Shown here: piece after piece, positions 46,076-57,820 of the stretch
How positions within the stretch are numbered: position 1 is the stretch's first letter
Layout of the letters: each line of letters opens with the position of its first letter
DNA from: Hydrogenophaga sp. NFH-34
GTDB lineage: Bacteria > Pseudomonadota > Gammaproteobacteria > Burkholderiales > Burkholderiaceae_C
Direction: 5' to 3'
DNA length: 64,000 bases
NCBI RefSeq assembly: GCF_021401345.1
Contig: NZ_JACBGE010000025.1
Coordinates: forward strand, 24,855-88,854
Notes under the pieces: generated by a model
Seen by the model: only the letters and a program-made list of their open reading frames with translations
Told to the model about the DNA's origin: nothing
Databases searched by the model: none
Made by a program: the position numbers and the translations under genes

Positions 46076-46561
46076 TCATGCCAGGTAGCGCGCGAGCCCA
46101 TCGGGCAACAGCGGGCGCAGCACCAGCAAGGCGGCCGAAAGCTCGGCAGCCACCATCGAATCCCGCCACCAGGTCTGCTCGCGCAGCGGTGTCATGTGCA
46201 CCACCACCGCCAGCGCCAGCAGCAACACGGCCCCGCGCAGCACGCCAAAGGCCCCACCCAGCACCCGATCAACCGGCCGCAGCCCGACCGAATCGACCAG
46301 CTTCTTGACCAGCCAGGCCACCAGGCCACCGGCAAACGCCACCGCCACAAACAGCAGCACAAATCCTGCCGCCAGCCGCAGCGCCGGGGAAGCCCCGCCC
46401 ATCGGTAGCCATTCGCCCACCGTTGCGGCCCAAGCCTGGGCCACGATGAACGCAGCGACCCAGCCGGCCACGGACAACACCTCGTACATCAAACCCCGCC
46501 ACAGACCCAGCAGCGCGGACAAGCCCAGCACCGCGAGCAAGGCCCAATCGGTCACATTCAT
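46076..46561 (-). CDS. cvpA: CvpA family membrane protein
   Basis: Inner-membrane protein of 161 aa with four helices (about 5-22, 28-48, 64-84, 100-120). The start WALLAVLGLSALLGLWRGLMYEVLSVAGWVAAF is the CvpA hallmark. It is linked to colicin V production and biofilm or envelope functions in enterobacteria; its molecular role is unclear. Found upstream of purF in most proteobacteria, as here (33 bp). Confidence 0.93.
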   Translation of the reverse strand: MNVTDWALLAVLGLSALLGLWRGLMYEVLSVAGWVAAFIVAQAWAATVGEWLPMGGASPALRLAAGFVLLFVAVAFAGGLVAWLVKKLVDSVGLRPVDRVLGGAFGVLRGAVLLLALAVVVHMTPLREQTWWRDSMVAAELSAALLVLRPLLPDGLARYLA

Positions 46562-46583
46562 GCGCCTGTGCTGCTGCAGCGCC

Positions 46584-47342
46584 TCACAGCACCAGGATCG
46601 CCGCCGGCAGGCCCAGCGCTTTCACCCGGGCCACGGCCTTTTCGGCTTCGGCGCGCGAGGCAAAGGGGCCGAGGCGGACACGGGTGCGCCGACCGTCTGG
46701 CGTTTCGGCCACATGGGTATAGGTCTTGAGGCCTGCGCGCTCGAGCTTCAGGCGGGTTTCCTGGGCACGGGCGGCTTCGGCGAAGGCCCCCACCTGAACC
46801 ACCAGACGCAGATTGGCGGCTTCGCCAGGCTTGGCGGCGCCAGCCCGGTCTTCCAGCAAGGCCTTCACGCGCTCGGCGTTATCGGCCCGCGCTGTACCGG
46901 CCGCCGGCGCCTCCGGCTTGACCGGGGTCTTGGCCGCCACCGCGGGGGCCGCCGGCTTGGCCAGAGGGGGCTCGGGCGCCACAGGCACTGCCCGGGCCTC
47001 GACCACCTCTTCCCGGTCGCCCAGGCTGTCCTGGGTGGTCAGCGGGGTGGCGGGCGGTGAAGACTCCTTGGCAACCGGCTCGGCCGGGGCCGGGCGAGGG
47101 GCCGCAGCCGTCTCCGGTTTCGCCGTCACGGGCGCGCTGTCGCGGGAGGGGATGACGATGGGCACGTCGCCCGACAAAGGGCGGGGCTGCGTGTCGAACA
47201 GCAGGGGGAAACCCACCACACCGAGCACCACCAGAATGGCTGCGCCCACCAGGCGGTGCCGTGCGCGGCGGCGCACCGCTTCAATGCTCTGGGGCTGGGC
47301 CGCAGCCGGGTGACCCTGGTGACCGGAACGGGACTTGAACAT
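46584..47342 (-). CDS. SPOR-domain protein (DedD-like)
   Basis: Bitopic inner-membrane protein of 252 aa that likely binds denuded glycan strands of septal peptidoglycan. Cytoplasmic N-terminus about 1-30, membrane helix about 31-49 (LVGAAILVVLGVVGFPLLF), a Pro/Ala/Lys-rich periplasmic linker (about 60-170) and the SPOR domain (about 172-250: RLVVQVGAFAEAARAQETRLKLE, then TRVRLGPFASRAEAEKA). The folC-dedD-cvpA-purF order supports the DedD-like label, though sequence beyond the SPOR fold is poorly conserved. 22 bp before cvpA. Confidence 0.9.
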   Translation of the reverse strand: MFKSRSGHQGHPAAAQPQSIEAVRRRARHRLVGAAILVVLGVVGFPLLFDTQPRPLSGDVPIVIPSRDSAPVTAKPETAAAPRPAPAEPVAKESSPPATPLTTQDSLGDREEVVEARAVPVAPEPPLAKPAAPAVAAKTPVKPEAPAAGTARADNAERVKALLEDRAGAAKPGEAANLRLVVQVGAFAEAARAQETRLKLERAGLKTYTHVAETPDGRRTRVRLGPFASRAEAEKAVARVKALGLPAAILVL

Positions 47343-47401
47343 GGGTTGACCCGTGTGCCTGCGAGGCCGGTTGCCACCCCTGCGGCGGCAACGCGACAGG
47401 A

Positions 47402-48766
47402 TCAGGCGGCCAGATGCTTCGCGGACAGGCGGGGCACGCCGTCATGCAGCACCCCACCCACGGTGTAGAAGGAACCAAAGACCACGATTCTATCAGCCGG
47501 GTCTGCGGCGGCCACGGCCGCAGCCAGAGCATCCCGGGGCGTGGCGTGGGTACCAGCGACCGTGCCCTTGCCGGCCGCCCCGGCGGCCAGTTGCGTCGCG
47601 AGTTCGTCCGCACTCAGGGCCCGTGCAATGGGCAAACCGGTCGGGTACCAGCGGTCGATCAGCGGGCCGATCCGTGCCAGCATGGCCGCCAGATCTTTGT
47701 CGGCCATGGCACCGAACACCGCGTGCGTGGTCGGGTAGAAGCCCATCGCGTCCAGGTTTTCGGCTAATGCGGCCACCGAATGCGGGTTGTGGGCCACGTC
47801 CAGCACCAGGGTGGGCGCGCCGGGCACGATCTGGAAACGTCCGGGCAGCTCCACCAGCGCGAGCCCGTTGCGCACCGCCTGCGCCGTGACGGGCAGTTGC
47901 GCGCGCAACACCTCGATCGCAGCCAGCACGCCCGCCGCGTTGACCAGTTGGTTGGCCCCGCGCAGCGCCGGGTAGGCCATGCCGCTGTAGCGCCGCCCGC
48001 CGCGCGAAGGGTGCGTGGCCCAGCCCCACTGCTGCTGGTCGCCCGCAAAATGGAAATCCTTGCCGATGCGCCAGAGATCGGCACCGATCTCCATCGCCCG
48101 GTCCAGCACGCTCTGCGGCACCGCCGGATCGCTGACGACCACCGGCCGCCCGGTGCGCATGATGCCGGCCTTTTCGTAGCCGATGGCCTCGCGATCATTG
48201 CCCAGCAGCGCCATGTGGTCGAGCGCGATGCTGGTGATGATGGCGCAGTCCGGGTCGATGATGTTGACCGCGTCGAGCCGCCCCCCGAGCCCCACCTCCA
48301 GGATCGCGACATCGATGCCGCTGCGTTGCAGCGTGCGCAGGATGGCCAGCGTGGTGAACTCGAAATAGGTCAGCGACACCTCGCCTTCGCCATCGTCGCC
48401 CGGCTGGCCGCGGCGCGCCTGCTCGACCTCGGCAAACGCCGGCACCAGGGCGTCGGCCGCCACGGGCGTGCCTTCGACGCGGCAGCGCTCCTCGAAATGC
48501 ACCAGGTGCGGCGAGGTGTACACGCCCGTCCGGTAGCCCGCCTGGGTATAGATCGCCTCCAGCATGGCGCAGGTCGAGCCCTTGCCATTGGTGCCCGCCA
48601 CGGTGATCACGGGCATCGGCAGCCGCAGGTCCAGACGCCGGGCCACGCGCTGCACCCGCTCCAGCCCGAGTTCGATCCCGCTGATGCCTTGCGGGTGCTG
48701 GCGTTCGCAATGTGCCAGCCAGTCGGACAGGGTGCGGGGGTGGTCAGGCAGATCAATCGCTTGCAT
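47402..48766 (-). CDS. folC: Bifunctional folylpolyglutamate / dihydrofolate synthase
   Basis: Cytosolic ligase adding glutamate to dihydropteroate and to folates, 454 aa. Mur ligase-like: P-loop ITVAGTNGKGST (about 54-65), Omega-loop TSPHLVHFEERCRVEG, VGLGGRLDAVNII, ALDHMALLGND. The C-terminal domain has LDVAHNPHSVAALAENL and GAMADKDLAAML. First visible gene of the leftward folC-SPOR-cvpA-purF-metZ-gltX run. ATG at 48766, divergent from the ArsC-like gene. No accD is adjacent, although accD-folC is frequent. Confidence 0.95.
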   Translation of the reverse strand: MQAIDLPDHPRTLSDWLAHCERQHPQGISGIELGLERVQRVARRLDLRLPMPVITVAGTNGKGSTCAMLEAIYTQAGYRTGVYTSPHLVHFEERCRVEGTPVAADALVPAFAEVEQARRGQPGDDGEGEVSLTYFEFTTLAILRTLQRSGIDVAILEVGLGGRLDAVNIIDPDCAIITSIALDHMALLGNDREAIGYEKAGIMRTGRPVVVSDPAVPQSVLDRAMEIGADLWRIGKDFHFAGDQQQWGWATHPSRGGRRYSGMAYPALRGANQLVNAAGVLAAIEVLRAQLPVTAQAVRNGLALVELPGRFQIVPGAPTLVLDVAHNPHSVAALAENLDAMGFYPTTHAVFGAMADKDLAAMLARIGPLIDRWYPTGLPIARALSADELATQLAAGAAGKGTVAGTHATPRDALAAAVAAADPADRIVVFGSFYTVGGVLHDGVPRLSAKHLAA

Positions 48767-48833
48767 GGCCGTGATTGTCCCACCGCCCCCGCCGGGCTGG
48801 CCGGCCCGCGGTCATTGCCCCGACAATCGCCAC

Positions 48834-49181
48834 ATGATCACTGTCTACGGCATTCCGAACTGCGACACCGTCAAGAAAGCCCGCACCTGGCTGTCGGCAC
48901 AGGGCGTCGCACATCAGTTTCACGACTTCAAGAAACAGGGTGTCCCCGAGGCCGACCTGACCGGCTGGCTCGATGCCCTGGGTTGGGAAACCCTGGTCAA
49001 CCGGCGCGGCACCACCTGGCGCGGCCTGGACGAGGCCGATCGCACTGCCGTGACCGACGCCACCAGCGCCAAGCGCCTGCTGCTCGCCCACCCCAGCATC
49101 ATCAAGCGACCGGTGGTGGCCTGGGCCGATGGCCGGGTCACGGCGGGTTTTGACAGCGCCGCGTGGACATCCCGCCTCTGA
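48834..49181 (+). CDS. ArsC/Spx-family thioredoxin-fold protein (YffB-like)
   Basis: Small cytosolic protein of 115 aa with the ArsC-like thioredoxin fold. One cysteine, Cys10 in YGIPNCDTVKKARTWL, forms the CxxT-type redox site; the downstream part HDFKKQGVPEADLTGWL and the cis-Pro region SIIKRPVV match YffB/YusI. YffB-type proteins are thought to be glutathione-dependent thiol reductases, not arsenate reductases in vivo; evidence is indirect. ATG at 48834, where the family begins. It is 91 bp before ppnP. Confidence 0.9.
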   Translation: MITVYGIPNCDTVKKARTWLSAQGVAHQFHDFKKQGVPEADLTGWLDALGWETLVNRRGTTWRGLDEADRTAVTDATSAKRLLLAHPSIIKRPVVAWADGRVTAGFDSAAWTSRL

Positions 49182-49272
49182 GCGACAGAAAGGCCGCCTC
49201 GTCCGCCGCCCTAGAATTGCAGGATGGCGGTTTTGCCATACCGCTGTCCTGCCCTTTTTCACCTGCTTGCAA

Positions 49273-52486
<3,214 letters not shown>

Positions 52487-52581
52487 GGTGCGAGCGATTG
52501 CACCGATCGCGCCTTAGAACAGACTGAATCCACCCCGGTTGTCGCGCTGGCCCCACAGCGGCGGCACCGCCGGGATGCCGT

Positions 52582-53634
52582 TCAGATGACCACCGGCTCC
52601 GGCTCCAGCCGGATACCGAAGCGTTCGTACACGCTGGTCTGGATGGCCTTGGCCAGGGTCATGACTTCGCCGCCGGTGCAGGGGTGTTCGGCATCCCCTT
52701 TGTTGACCAGCACCAGCGCCTGCTTTTCGTAGACCCCGGCGTGGCCGAGGGTCTTGCCCTTCCAGCCGCAGGCGTCGATCAGCCAGCCCGCCGCCAGCTT
52801 CACGCTGCCATCGTCCATGGGGTAGTGCACCACCTTCGGGTCGCGGGCGATGATGTCGGCGCACTGCTCGGGCGTCACGGTGGGGTTCTTGAAGAAGCTG
52901 CCGGCGTTGCCGATGACGGCCGGGTCGGGCAGCTTGGCGCGGCGGATGGCGACCACCCAGTCGAAGATCTGGCGCGCGTCGGGGGCTGCGATGCCGGTCT
53001 CGGCCATCTTGCGCTCCAGGTCCAGGTAGCCCAGCACCGGCTTCCAGGGCTTGGGCAGCCAGAAGCGCACGCGGGTGATGAGCGCACGCCCCGCCAGGCC
53101 GAAGCTCTGGTTGTCGGCCGCGATGTGTTTGAACACCGAATCGCGGTAGCCGAATCCGCACTGGGCGGCGTCCAACGTGAAGGCCTCGCCGCTGACCAGG
53201 TCGATGGCGTCCAGCGAGTGGAAGCGGTCCTGCAGCTCGACCCCGTAGGCGCCGATGTTCTGCACCGGCGCCGCCCCCACGGTGCCGGGAATCAGCGCCA
53301 TGTTTTCCAGGCCCGGCCAGCCCTGATCCAGCGTCCAGGCGACAAAAGCGTGCCAGTTCTCACCGGCGCCCGCCTCGACCAGCCAGCCTTTTTCACTCTC
53401 CTCGACCAGACGCCGGCCCGCGATCTCGACCCGCAGCACCAGCGCCTTGATGTCGCCGGTGATCACCAGGTTGCTGCCGCCCCCGAGCACGAAACGCGGC
53501 GTGAGTGCCCAGTCGGGCCGGGCCATCAGGCTGCGCAGATCGGCCTCGGCACGGATGCGCGCAAAACGTTGCGCGCGCGCGGCGATGCCGAAGCTGTTGT
53601 AGGGCTGGAGGGGCACCTGTTTCTCGACTAACAT
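52582..53634 (-). CDS. murB: UDP-N-acetylenolpyruvoylglucosamine reductase
   Basis: FAD enzyme that reduces UDP-GlcNAc-enolpyruvate to UDP-MurNAc in peptidoglycan synthesis, cytosolic. 350 aa, type I MurB as in E. coli. FAD-binding blocks: PYNSFGIAARA, FVLGGGSNLVI (about 48-58), ALIPGTVGAAPVQNIGAYGVEL. Active-site loop CGFGYRDSVFK (Tyr of type I) and catalytic Ser in GNAGSFFKNP. The last residues EPEPVVI hold the conserved glutamate. Divergent from yajQ across 42 bp. Confidence 0.97.
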   Translation of the reverse strand: MLVEKQVPLQPYNSFGIAARAQRFARIRAEADLRSLMARPDWALTPRFVLGGGSNLVITGDIKALVLRVEIAGRRLVEESEKGWLVEAGAGENWHAFVAWTLDQGWPGLENMALIPGTVGAAPVQNIGAYGVELQDRFHSLDAIDLVSGEAFTLDAAQCGFGYRDSVFKHIAADNQSFGLAGRALITRVRFWLPKPWKPVLGYLDLERKMAETGIAAPDARQIFDWVVAIRRAKLPDPAVIGNAGSFFKNPTVTPEQCADIIARDPKVVHYPMDDGSVKLAAGWLIDACGWKGKTLGHAGVYEKQALVLVNKGDAEHPCTGGEVMTLAKAIQTSVYERFGIRLEPEPVVI

Positions 53635-53676
53635 GCCCGGATTGTCTCATTCACCCTCTGAAGAACCCGATCCCTC

Positions 53677-54162
53677 ATGCCTTCTTTCGACACCAAACTC
53701 GAAGCCGATTTTGTGGAAGTGAAAAACGCCGTGGAAAACACGGCCAAGGAAATCGGTACCCGTTTCGACTTCAAGGGCACCAGCGCCGGCATCGAACTCA
53801 AGGACAAGGAAATCACCCTGTTCGGCGATGCCGACTTCCAGCTCCAGCAGGTCGAGGACATCCTGCGCAACAAGATGACCAAACGCAGCGTGGACGTGCG
53901 CTTCCTCGACGTCGGCAAGGTCGAGAAGGTGGGCGGCGACAAGGTCAAGCAGGTGGTCAAGGTCAAGAACGGCATTGCCAGCGAAGACGCCAAGAAGATC
54001 CAGCAGGCCATCAAGGCCAGCAAGATGAAAGTACAGGCCGCCATCCAGGGCGACGCGGTGCGCGTGTCCGGCGCCAAGCGCGACGACCTGCAGGCGGCCA
54101 TGGCGCTGATCCGCAGCGACATGAAGGACCTGCCGCTGTCCTTCGACAACTTCCGCGATTGA
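53677..54162 (+). CDS. YajQ-family nucleotide-binding protein
   Basis: Cytosolic protein of 161 aa (DUF520). Homologues bind nucleotides, and in some species such as Xanthomonas YajQ binds cyclic-di-GMP and cooperates with a transcription factor. Two ferredoxin-like halves: [34 protein letters not shown] and the middle [19 protein letters not shown] region before the closing PLSFDNFRD. Start ATG at 53677. The stop is immediately followed by the GTG of an aspartic protease-like gene, suggesting coupled translation. Confidence 0.95.
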   Translation: MPSFDTKLEADFVEVKNAVENTAKEIGTRFDFKGTSAGIELKDKEITLFGDADFQLQQVEDILRNKMTKRSVDVRFLDVGKVEKVGGDKVKQVVKVKNGIASEDAKKIQQAIKASKMKVQAAIQGDAVRVSGAKRDDLQAAMALIRSDMKDLPLSFDNFRD

Positions 54163-54903
54163 GTGAACCACCCCCTGCGTCGCTGCGTGGCCGCCCTCTG
54201 CCGGGCGCCTTCGGCCAGGCGGGGCATCGCGCCGACCTGGCCCGCCGCACTTCGGCGCAGCCTGGGCTGTGCGCTGCTCGGCCTCCTGGGCGGAGCCCCT
54301 GCGGCCGCCTGGGCGCAGTCGGTCGCTCTGTCGGGCATTTCCGGCAGCCGCGCGCTGCTGGTGGTGGACGGCGCGGCGCCCAAATTCCTGGCACCAGGCC
54401 AGACGCACCAGGGCGTGAAGCTGGTGGCGATCGAGGACGGCGCCGCCATCATTGAGGTGGCCGGCCGGCGGCAGAGCCTGCAGGTCGGTCATGCGCCGGT
54501 CAGCGTCGGCGGCAGCGGCGCTGCGGACGCGGGTGGCCAGCGCATCGTGCTGACCGCCGACGCCCGCGGCCACTTTGCGCCCCAGGGCCAGATCAACGGC
54601 CGCGCGGTGCAGTTCCTGGTGGACACCGGTGCCACCGCCATCGCGCTGAGCGAGGCAGAAGCCCGGCGCATCGGCCTGGCCTACGAGCAAGGACGGCGGG
54701 TGGCGGTCAGTACCGCCAACGGCTCGGCCACAGCGCACTTGGTGCGCCTGAACCAGGTGCGCATCGGCGACGTGCGGATTTACGACGTGGAAGCCGTGGT
54801 CACGCCGCAGTCCATGCCCTATGTGCTGCTGGGCAACACCTTTCTCAACCGCTTCCAGATGCAGCGCAGCGCCGACCAGCTCACGCTGGAAAAACGCTAC
54901 TGA
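54163..54903 (+). CDS. Retropepsin-like clan AA aspartic protease (TIGR02281-type), exported
   Basis: 246 aa from a GTG at 54163 directly after the yajQ stop. A long basic lead (about 1-32) precedes a hydrophobic segment (about 34-52) with AWA-Q as a plausible signal cleavage, so periplasmic or membrane-anchored. Residues about 60-115 form a small beta domain found before many such proteases. The catalytic half-site FLVDTGATAIALS (near 157-169) and the flap-like VSTANGSATAH follow, with LLGNTFLNRF near the end. A single Asp motif means it would need to dimerise, as retroviral proteases do. Substrate unknown. A second GTG eight codons in is possible. Confidence 0.85.
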   Translation: MNHPLRRCVAALCRAPSARRGIAPTWPAALRRSLGCALLGLLGGAPAAAWAQSVALSGISGSRALLVVDGAAPKFLAPGQTHQGVKLVAIEDGAAIIEVAGRRQSLQVGHAPVSVGGSGAADAGGQRIVLTADARGHFAPQGQINGRAVQFLVDTGATAIALSEAEARRIGLAYEQGRRVAVSTANGSATAHLVRLNQVRIGDVRIYDVEAVVTPQSMPYVLLGNTFLNRFQMQRSADQLTLEKRY

Positions 54904-54925
54904 TCCGCCGCACCGGACGGCGGCA

Positions 54926-55282
54926 TCAGGCCTGCGCGGCAGTCACCACGATCTCGATCCGGTAGGCCGGGTTGGCCAGGGCGGCCTGCACCGTGGCCCG
55001 CGGCGGCGCCGCACCCGGCACCACCCAGGTGTCCCACACCTCGTTCATGACGGTGATCTCGCGGATGTCGGTCAGGTAGATCTGCGCCCGCAGGATGCGC
55101 GACTTGTCGCTGCCCGCTTCCTGCAGGCGCTGCGCCACCTGTTCAAGCACGTCTTCCGTCTGGCCGCGGATGTCGGTGTCGCCCCGCTCGGGCACCATGC
55201 CCGCCAGGTAGACGATGCCGTTGAAAACCGCAGCCTCGCTGTAGCGGGCTGCCATGCCGATGCGTTGAATGTCCTGGCTCAT
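54926..55282 (-). CDS. RidA-family (YjgF/YER057c) protein
   Basis: Trimeric enamine/imine deaminase family, cytosolic, 118 aa. True RidA hydrolyses 2-aminoacrylate formed from serine by PLP enzymes. Visible: [31 protein letters not shown], and the catalytic-type Arg in [14 protein letters not shown] followed by [10 protein letters not shown] with the conserved Glu. ATG at 55282 overlaps the plsY stop (ATGA). Not the canonical short RidA by wording, so it may be a Rid subfamily with a different substrate. Confidence 0.9.
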   Translation of the reverse strand: MSQDIQRIGMAARYSEAAVFNGIVYLAGMVPERGDTDIRGQTEDVLEQVAQRLQEAGSDKSRILRAQIYLTDIREITVMNEVWDTWVVPGAAPPRATVQAALANPAYRIEIVVTAAQA

Positions 55283-55911
55283 GGTTTTTTCTTCGATCCG
55301 AGCCGGCTTTCGGTGCCGGCGATGAGGCGGTTGATGTTTTCGGCGTGCCGCCAGACCAGCAGCAGGCCCATGACGGCCAGCGCCAGCACCTGGGTACCGG
55401 GCGCGTCCCACGCCACGTGGCGGCCGAACAGGTAGTACGCGGGCGCAAACACCGCGGTGACGATGGAGGCCAGCGACGAATAGCGGAAGAAGAACGCCAC
55501 AATCAGCCAGGTGGCCAGCGCGGCCAGCCCCAGCCAGGGATCAAACCCCAGAATCACCCCGGCGGCCGTGGCCACCCCCTTGCCGCCCTGGAAGCGGAAG
55601 AACACCGGCCAGAGATGCCCCAGGAAAGCCGCCAGCCCGACCAGCGCCACGGTGCCATCGCCCAGCCCCCAGGCCTCACCCCAGGTCTTGACGACGAACA
55701 CCGGCAGCCAGCCTTTGAGGGCGTCCAGCAGCAGCGTGACCACGGCGGCGGCCTTGCTGCCCGAGCGCAGCACGTTGGTGGCCCCCGGGTTCTTGCTGCC
55801 GTAGGTGCGCGGATCGGCCAGCCCCATGGTGCGGCTGACCACCACGGCGAACGACAGCGAGCCCATCAGGTACGCCAGGACGACGGCGGCAACGGGATAA
55901 AGGGATTCCAA
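55279..55911 (-). CDS. plsY: Acyl-phosphate:glycerol-3-phosphate acyltransferase PlsY
   Basis: Inner-membrane enzyme making lysophosphatidic acid from acyl-phosphate, first step of phospholipid synthesis. 210 aa from a TTG at 55911, preceded by AAGGAAG on the minus strand. The open frame goes 20 codons further but into Pro/Arg-rich non-family sequence. Five helices with the three cytosolic motifs: [24 protein letters not shown], and [18 protein letters not shown]. Lys-rich C-terminus (GSKKKP). Upstream of ridA with four-base overlap. Confidence 0.93.
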   Translation of the reverse strand: MESLYPVAAVVLAYLMGSLSFAVVVSRTMGLADPRTYGSKNPGATNVLRSGSKAAAVVTLLLDALKGWLPVFVVKTWGEAWGLGDGTVALVGLAAFLGHLWPVFFRFQGGKGVATAAGVILGFDPWLGLAALATWLIVAFFFRYSSLASIVTAVFAPAYYLFGRHVAWDAPGTQVLALAVMGLLLVWRHAENINRLIAGTESRLGSKKKP

Positions 55912-55972
55912 GGTGGCTTCCTTGTCTGGAGGGTGTCTGAGAGAGCCCCGAAGCGGCGCCCGCTCCGGCAAA

Positions 55973-56008
55973 GCGCCCTATTCTGCCAGCGCGCCCTATT
56001 CTGCCAGC
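55973..56008. repeat. Perfect 18-bp tandem duplication at the end of ybaK
   Basis: Two exact adjacent copies of GCGCCCTATTCTGCCAGC. Each contains the minus-strand codons for Leu-Ala-Glu and a TAG stop, so the 3' end of the deacylase gene including its stop is present twice. Confidence 0.9.
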
Positions 56009-56487
56009 GCGCACTGTACCGGCCGCGCGCCCAGCGGCCCGGCCAGCACAGCCGGATCGATGCCCACCAGGAAGCCCCGGCGGCCGCCATTGATCCAGAT
56101 TTTCGGCAAATCCAGCACCGTGGATTCCACATACGCCGGCATGGCGCGCCTGAGGCCGAACGGCGAGGTGCCCCCCACCAGGTACCCGCTGTGCCGGTTC
56201 GCCACCTCGGGCTTGCACGGCTCGACCGATTTGGCGCCGATCTGGCGCGCCAGGTTCTTGGTCGACACCGTGCGGTTGCCGTGCATCAGGATGGCCAGCG
56301 GGCGGGCCGCCTCGTCCTGCATGATCAGCGTCTTGACCACCGCAAAAGGATCGAAGCCCAGCACCGCCGCACTGTGCTGCGCACCGCCGTGCTCCAGGTA
56401 TTCGTAAGGATGTTCGCTGAACGCCACGCCATGCGCCTTGAGCCAGGCGGTGGCCGGTGTCTCCGAGACATGGGGCTTCTTGGCCAT
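55996..56487 (-). CDS. ybaK: YbaK/EbsC-type Cys-tRNA(Pro)/aminoacyl-tRNA deacylase
   Basis: Trans-editing hydrolase removing Cys (or similar) from mischarged tRNA-Pro, cytosolic, 163 aa. MAKKPHVSETPATAWLKAHGVAF opening, EHPYEYLEHGG, AVVKTLIM with the substrate-contacting Lys, KSVEPCKPEVANRHSGYLVGGTSPFGLRR, the YbaK core with GGxxPFG loop, and WINGGRRGFLVGID. The ATG at 56487 starts the conserved domain. The last codons lie in one copy of an 18-bp tandem duplication. 84 bp before plsY. Confidence 0.92.
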   Translation of the reverse strand: MAKKPHVSETPATAWLKAHGVAFSEHPYEYLEHGGAQHSAAVLGFDPFAVVKTLIMQDEAARPLAILMHGNRTVSTKNLARQIGAKSVEPCKPEVANRHSGYLVGGTSPFGLRRAMPAYVESTVLDLPKIWINGGRRGFLVGIDPAVLAGPLGARPVQCALAE

Positions 56488-56619
56488 ACAGGCTGCTTCA
56501 GTACGGTGGGCGGGTCTGGCGCTTAGCTGGGCCAGGATGTCGTGGGTCCGGCTCCGCCGGCCCGCTGGCATCGCCGCCTGGGGAGGCGATGACGCCGCAG
56601 ACAGCGCGGGGACGGGCAC

Positions 56620-57672
56620 TCACTGGGCCGGGTCGCGGCTTTCCCAGCGGATCGCGTCGATGGCCTTGAGGAGGTCGGGCGACAACTGCACGGACCAGGC
56701 GTCGAGGCATTCGTCCAGCTGCGCCAGCGAGGTCACGCCGATGATCGTGCTGGCGACGCGCCAGTTGCGGTAGCAGAACGCCAGCGCCAGTTGCGATGGC
56801 GTCAGGCCGTGCTCGCGCGCCAGTGCGTTGTAGCGCCGGGAAGCCGCCAGGGCTTCAGGACGCCCCCAACGCTGTTTGCGCATCGACTCGTACAGCGCCA
56901 TGCGGCCATGGTCGCCCACCAGCCCGGTGTCGTCGTACTTGCCGCTCAGCAGGCCAAAACCCAGCGGCGAATACGCCAGCAGCGACACGCCCAGGCGGTG
57001 GCAGGTTTCGTCCAGCCCGTTTTCATAGCTGCGGTTGATCAGGCAGTAGGGGTTCTGCACCGTCGCCACCCGGGGCAGGCCATGCTGCTCGGCCAGGCGC
57101 ACGAATTCGTGCACCCCGTACGGGGTTTCATTGGACAGGCCCACAGCGCGCACCTTGCCGGCCTGCACCAGTTCGGCCAGCGCTTCAAGTTGAGCCAACA
57201 CGGAGGGCGCGGGCTTGTCCTTGGCCGGGTCGAAGTACAGCGCGCCAAAAGCGGGCACGTTGCGCGCTGGCCAATGAATCTGGTAAAGGTCGATCACATC
57301 GGTCTGCAGGCGCCGCAGGCTGCCTTCACAGGCTTCGATGATGCCGGCCTTGCTCACCTCGCTGCGCAGCCAGGACATGCCACGCGCCGGCCCTGCCACC
57401 TTGGTGGCCAGCACCACCTTCTCGCGCACGCCGGGATTGTTCGCAAACCAGCGGCCGATGATGGTTTCGGTCGCGCCGCAGGTTTCGGCCTTGGTCGGCA
57501 CCGCGTACATCTCGGCAGTGTCCAGAAAATTCACGCCGCGCTCCAGAGCGCGGTCCAGAATGCGGTGGGCATCGGCTTCGCCGACCTGCTCGCCAAAGGT
57601 CATGGTGCCCAGGCAGACGGCGGGAACTTGCAGCGGGCTCTGGCCCAGCGTGACGGTGGAAAAGGTGCTCAT
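56620..57672 (-). CDS. NADP-dependent aldo/keto reductase (Tas-like)
   Basis: Cytosolic (alpha/beta)8 oxidoreductase of 350 aa. Catalytic Asp/Tyr pair in FLDTAEMYAVPTKAETCG, Lys in ATKVAG, His in DLYQIHWPARN. Coenzyme-phosphate binding loop in TIIGVTSLAQLDECL. The order and length resemble E. coli Tas, which has unknown physiological substrate. ATG at 57672 (MSTFSTVTLG) is preferred to one eight codons upstream, as the family starts here. It stands alone, 132 bp before ybaK. Confidence 0.9.
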   Translation of the reverse strand: MSTFSTVTLGQSPLQVPAVCLGTMTFGEQVGEADAHRILDRALERGVNFLDTAEMYAVPTKAETCGATETIIGRWFANNPGVREKVVLATKVAGPARGMSWLRSEVSKAGIIEACEGSLRRLQTDVIDLYQIHWPARNVPAFGALYFDPAKDKPAPSVLAQLEALAELVQAGKVRAVGLSNETPYGVHEFVRLAEQHGLPRVATVQNPYCLINRSYENGLDETCHRLGVSLLAYSPLGFGLLSGKYDDTGLVGDHGRMALYESMRKQRWGRPEALAASRRYNALAREHGLTPSQLALAFCYRNWRVASTIIGVTSLAQLDECLDAWSVQLSPDLLKAIDAIRWESRDPAQ

Positions 57673-57820
57673 GGGGAGCGATGGTAACGAAGCCACCCGC
57701 GTGCGGCAGACGCCGGGTCGACAAATCCCCGCAGACCCGGCGCAGTTTTCCCCGCAACGCTGTCACGGCATTGACGCACAGCCCCGCGCGCCGCGGGCCG
57801 GCGTCTTTATGATCCGCCGC

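Noticed and set aside
43355..46408. Long antisense frame opposite metZ and purF
   Set aside because: Same GC artefact; composition is His/Gly/Gln-rich and no start signal or motif is present.
52487..52581. Frame downstream of murB ending NRGGFSLF that looks slightly protein-like
   Set aside because: It runs out of the murB region in another frame with no start codon of its own near the stop; likely chance.
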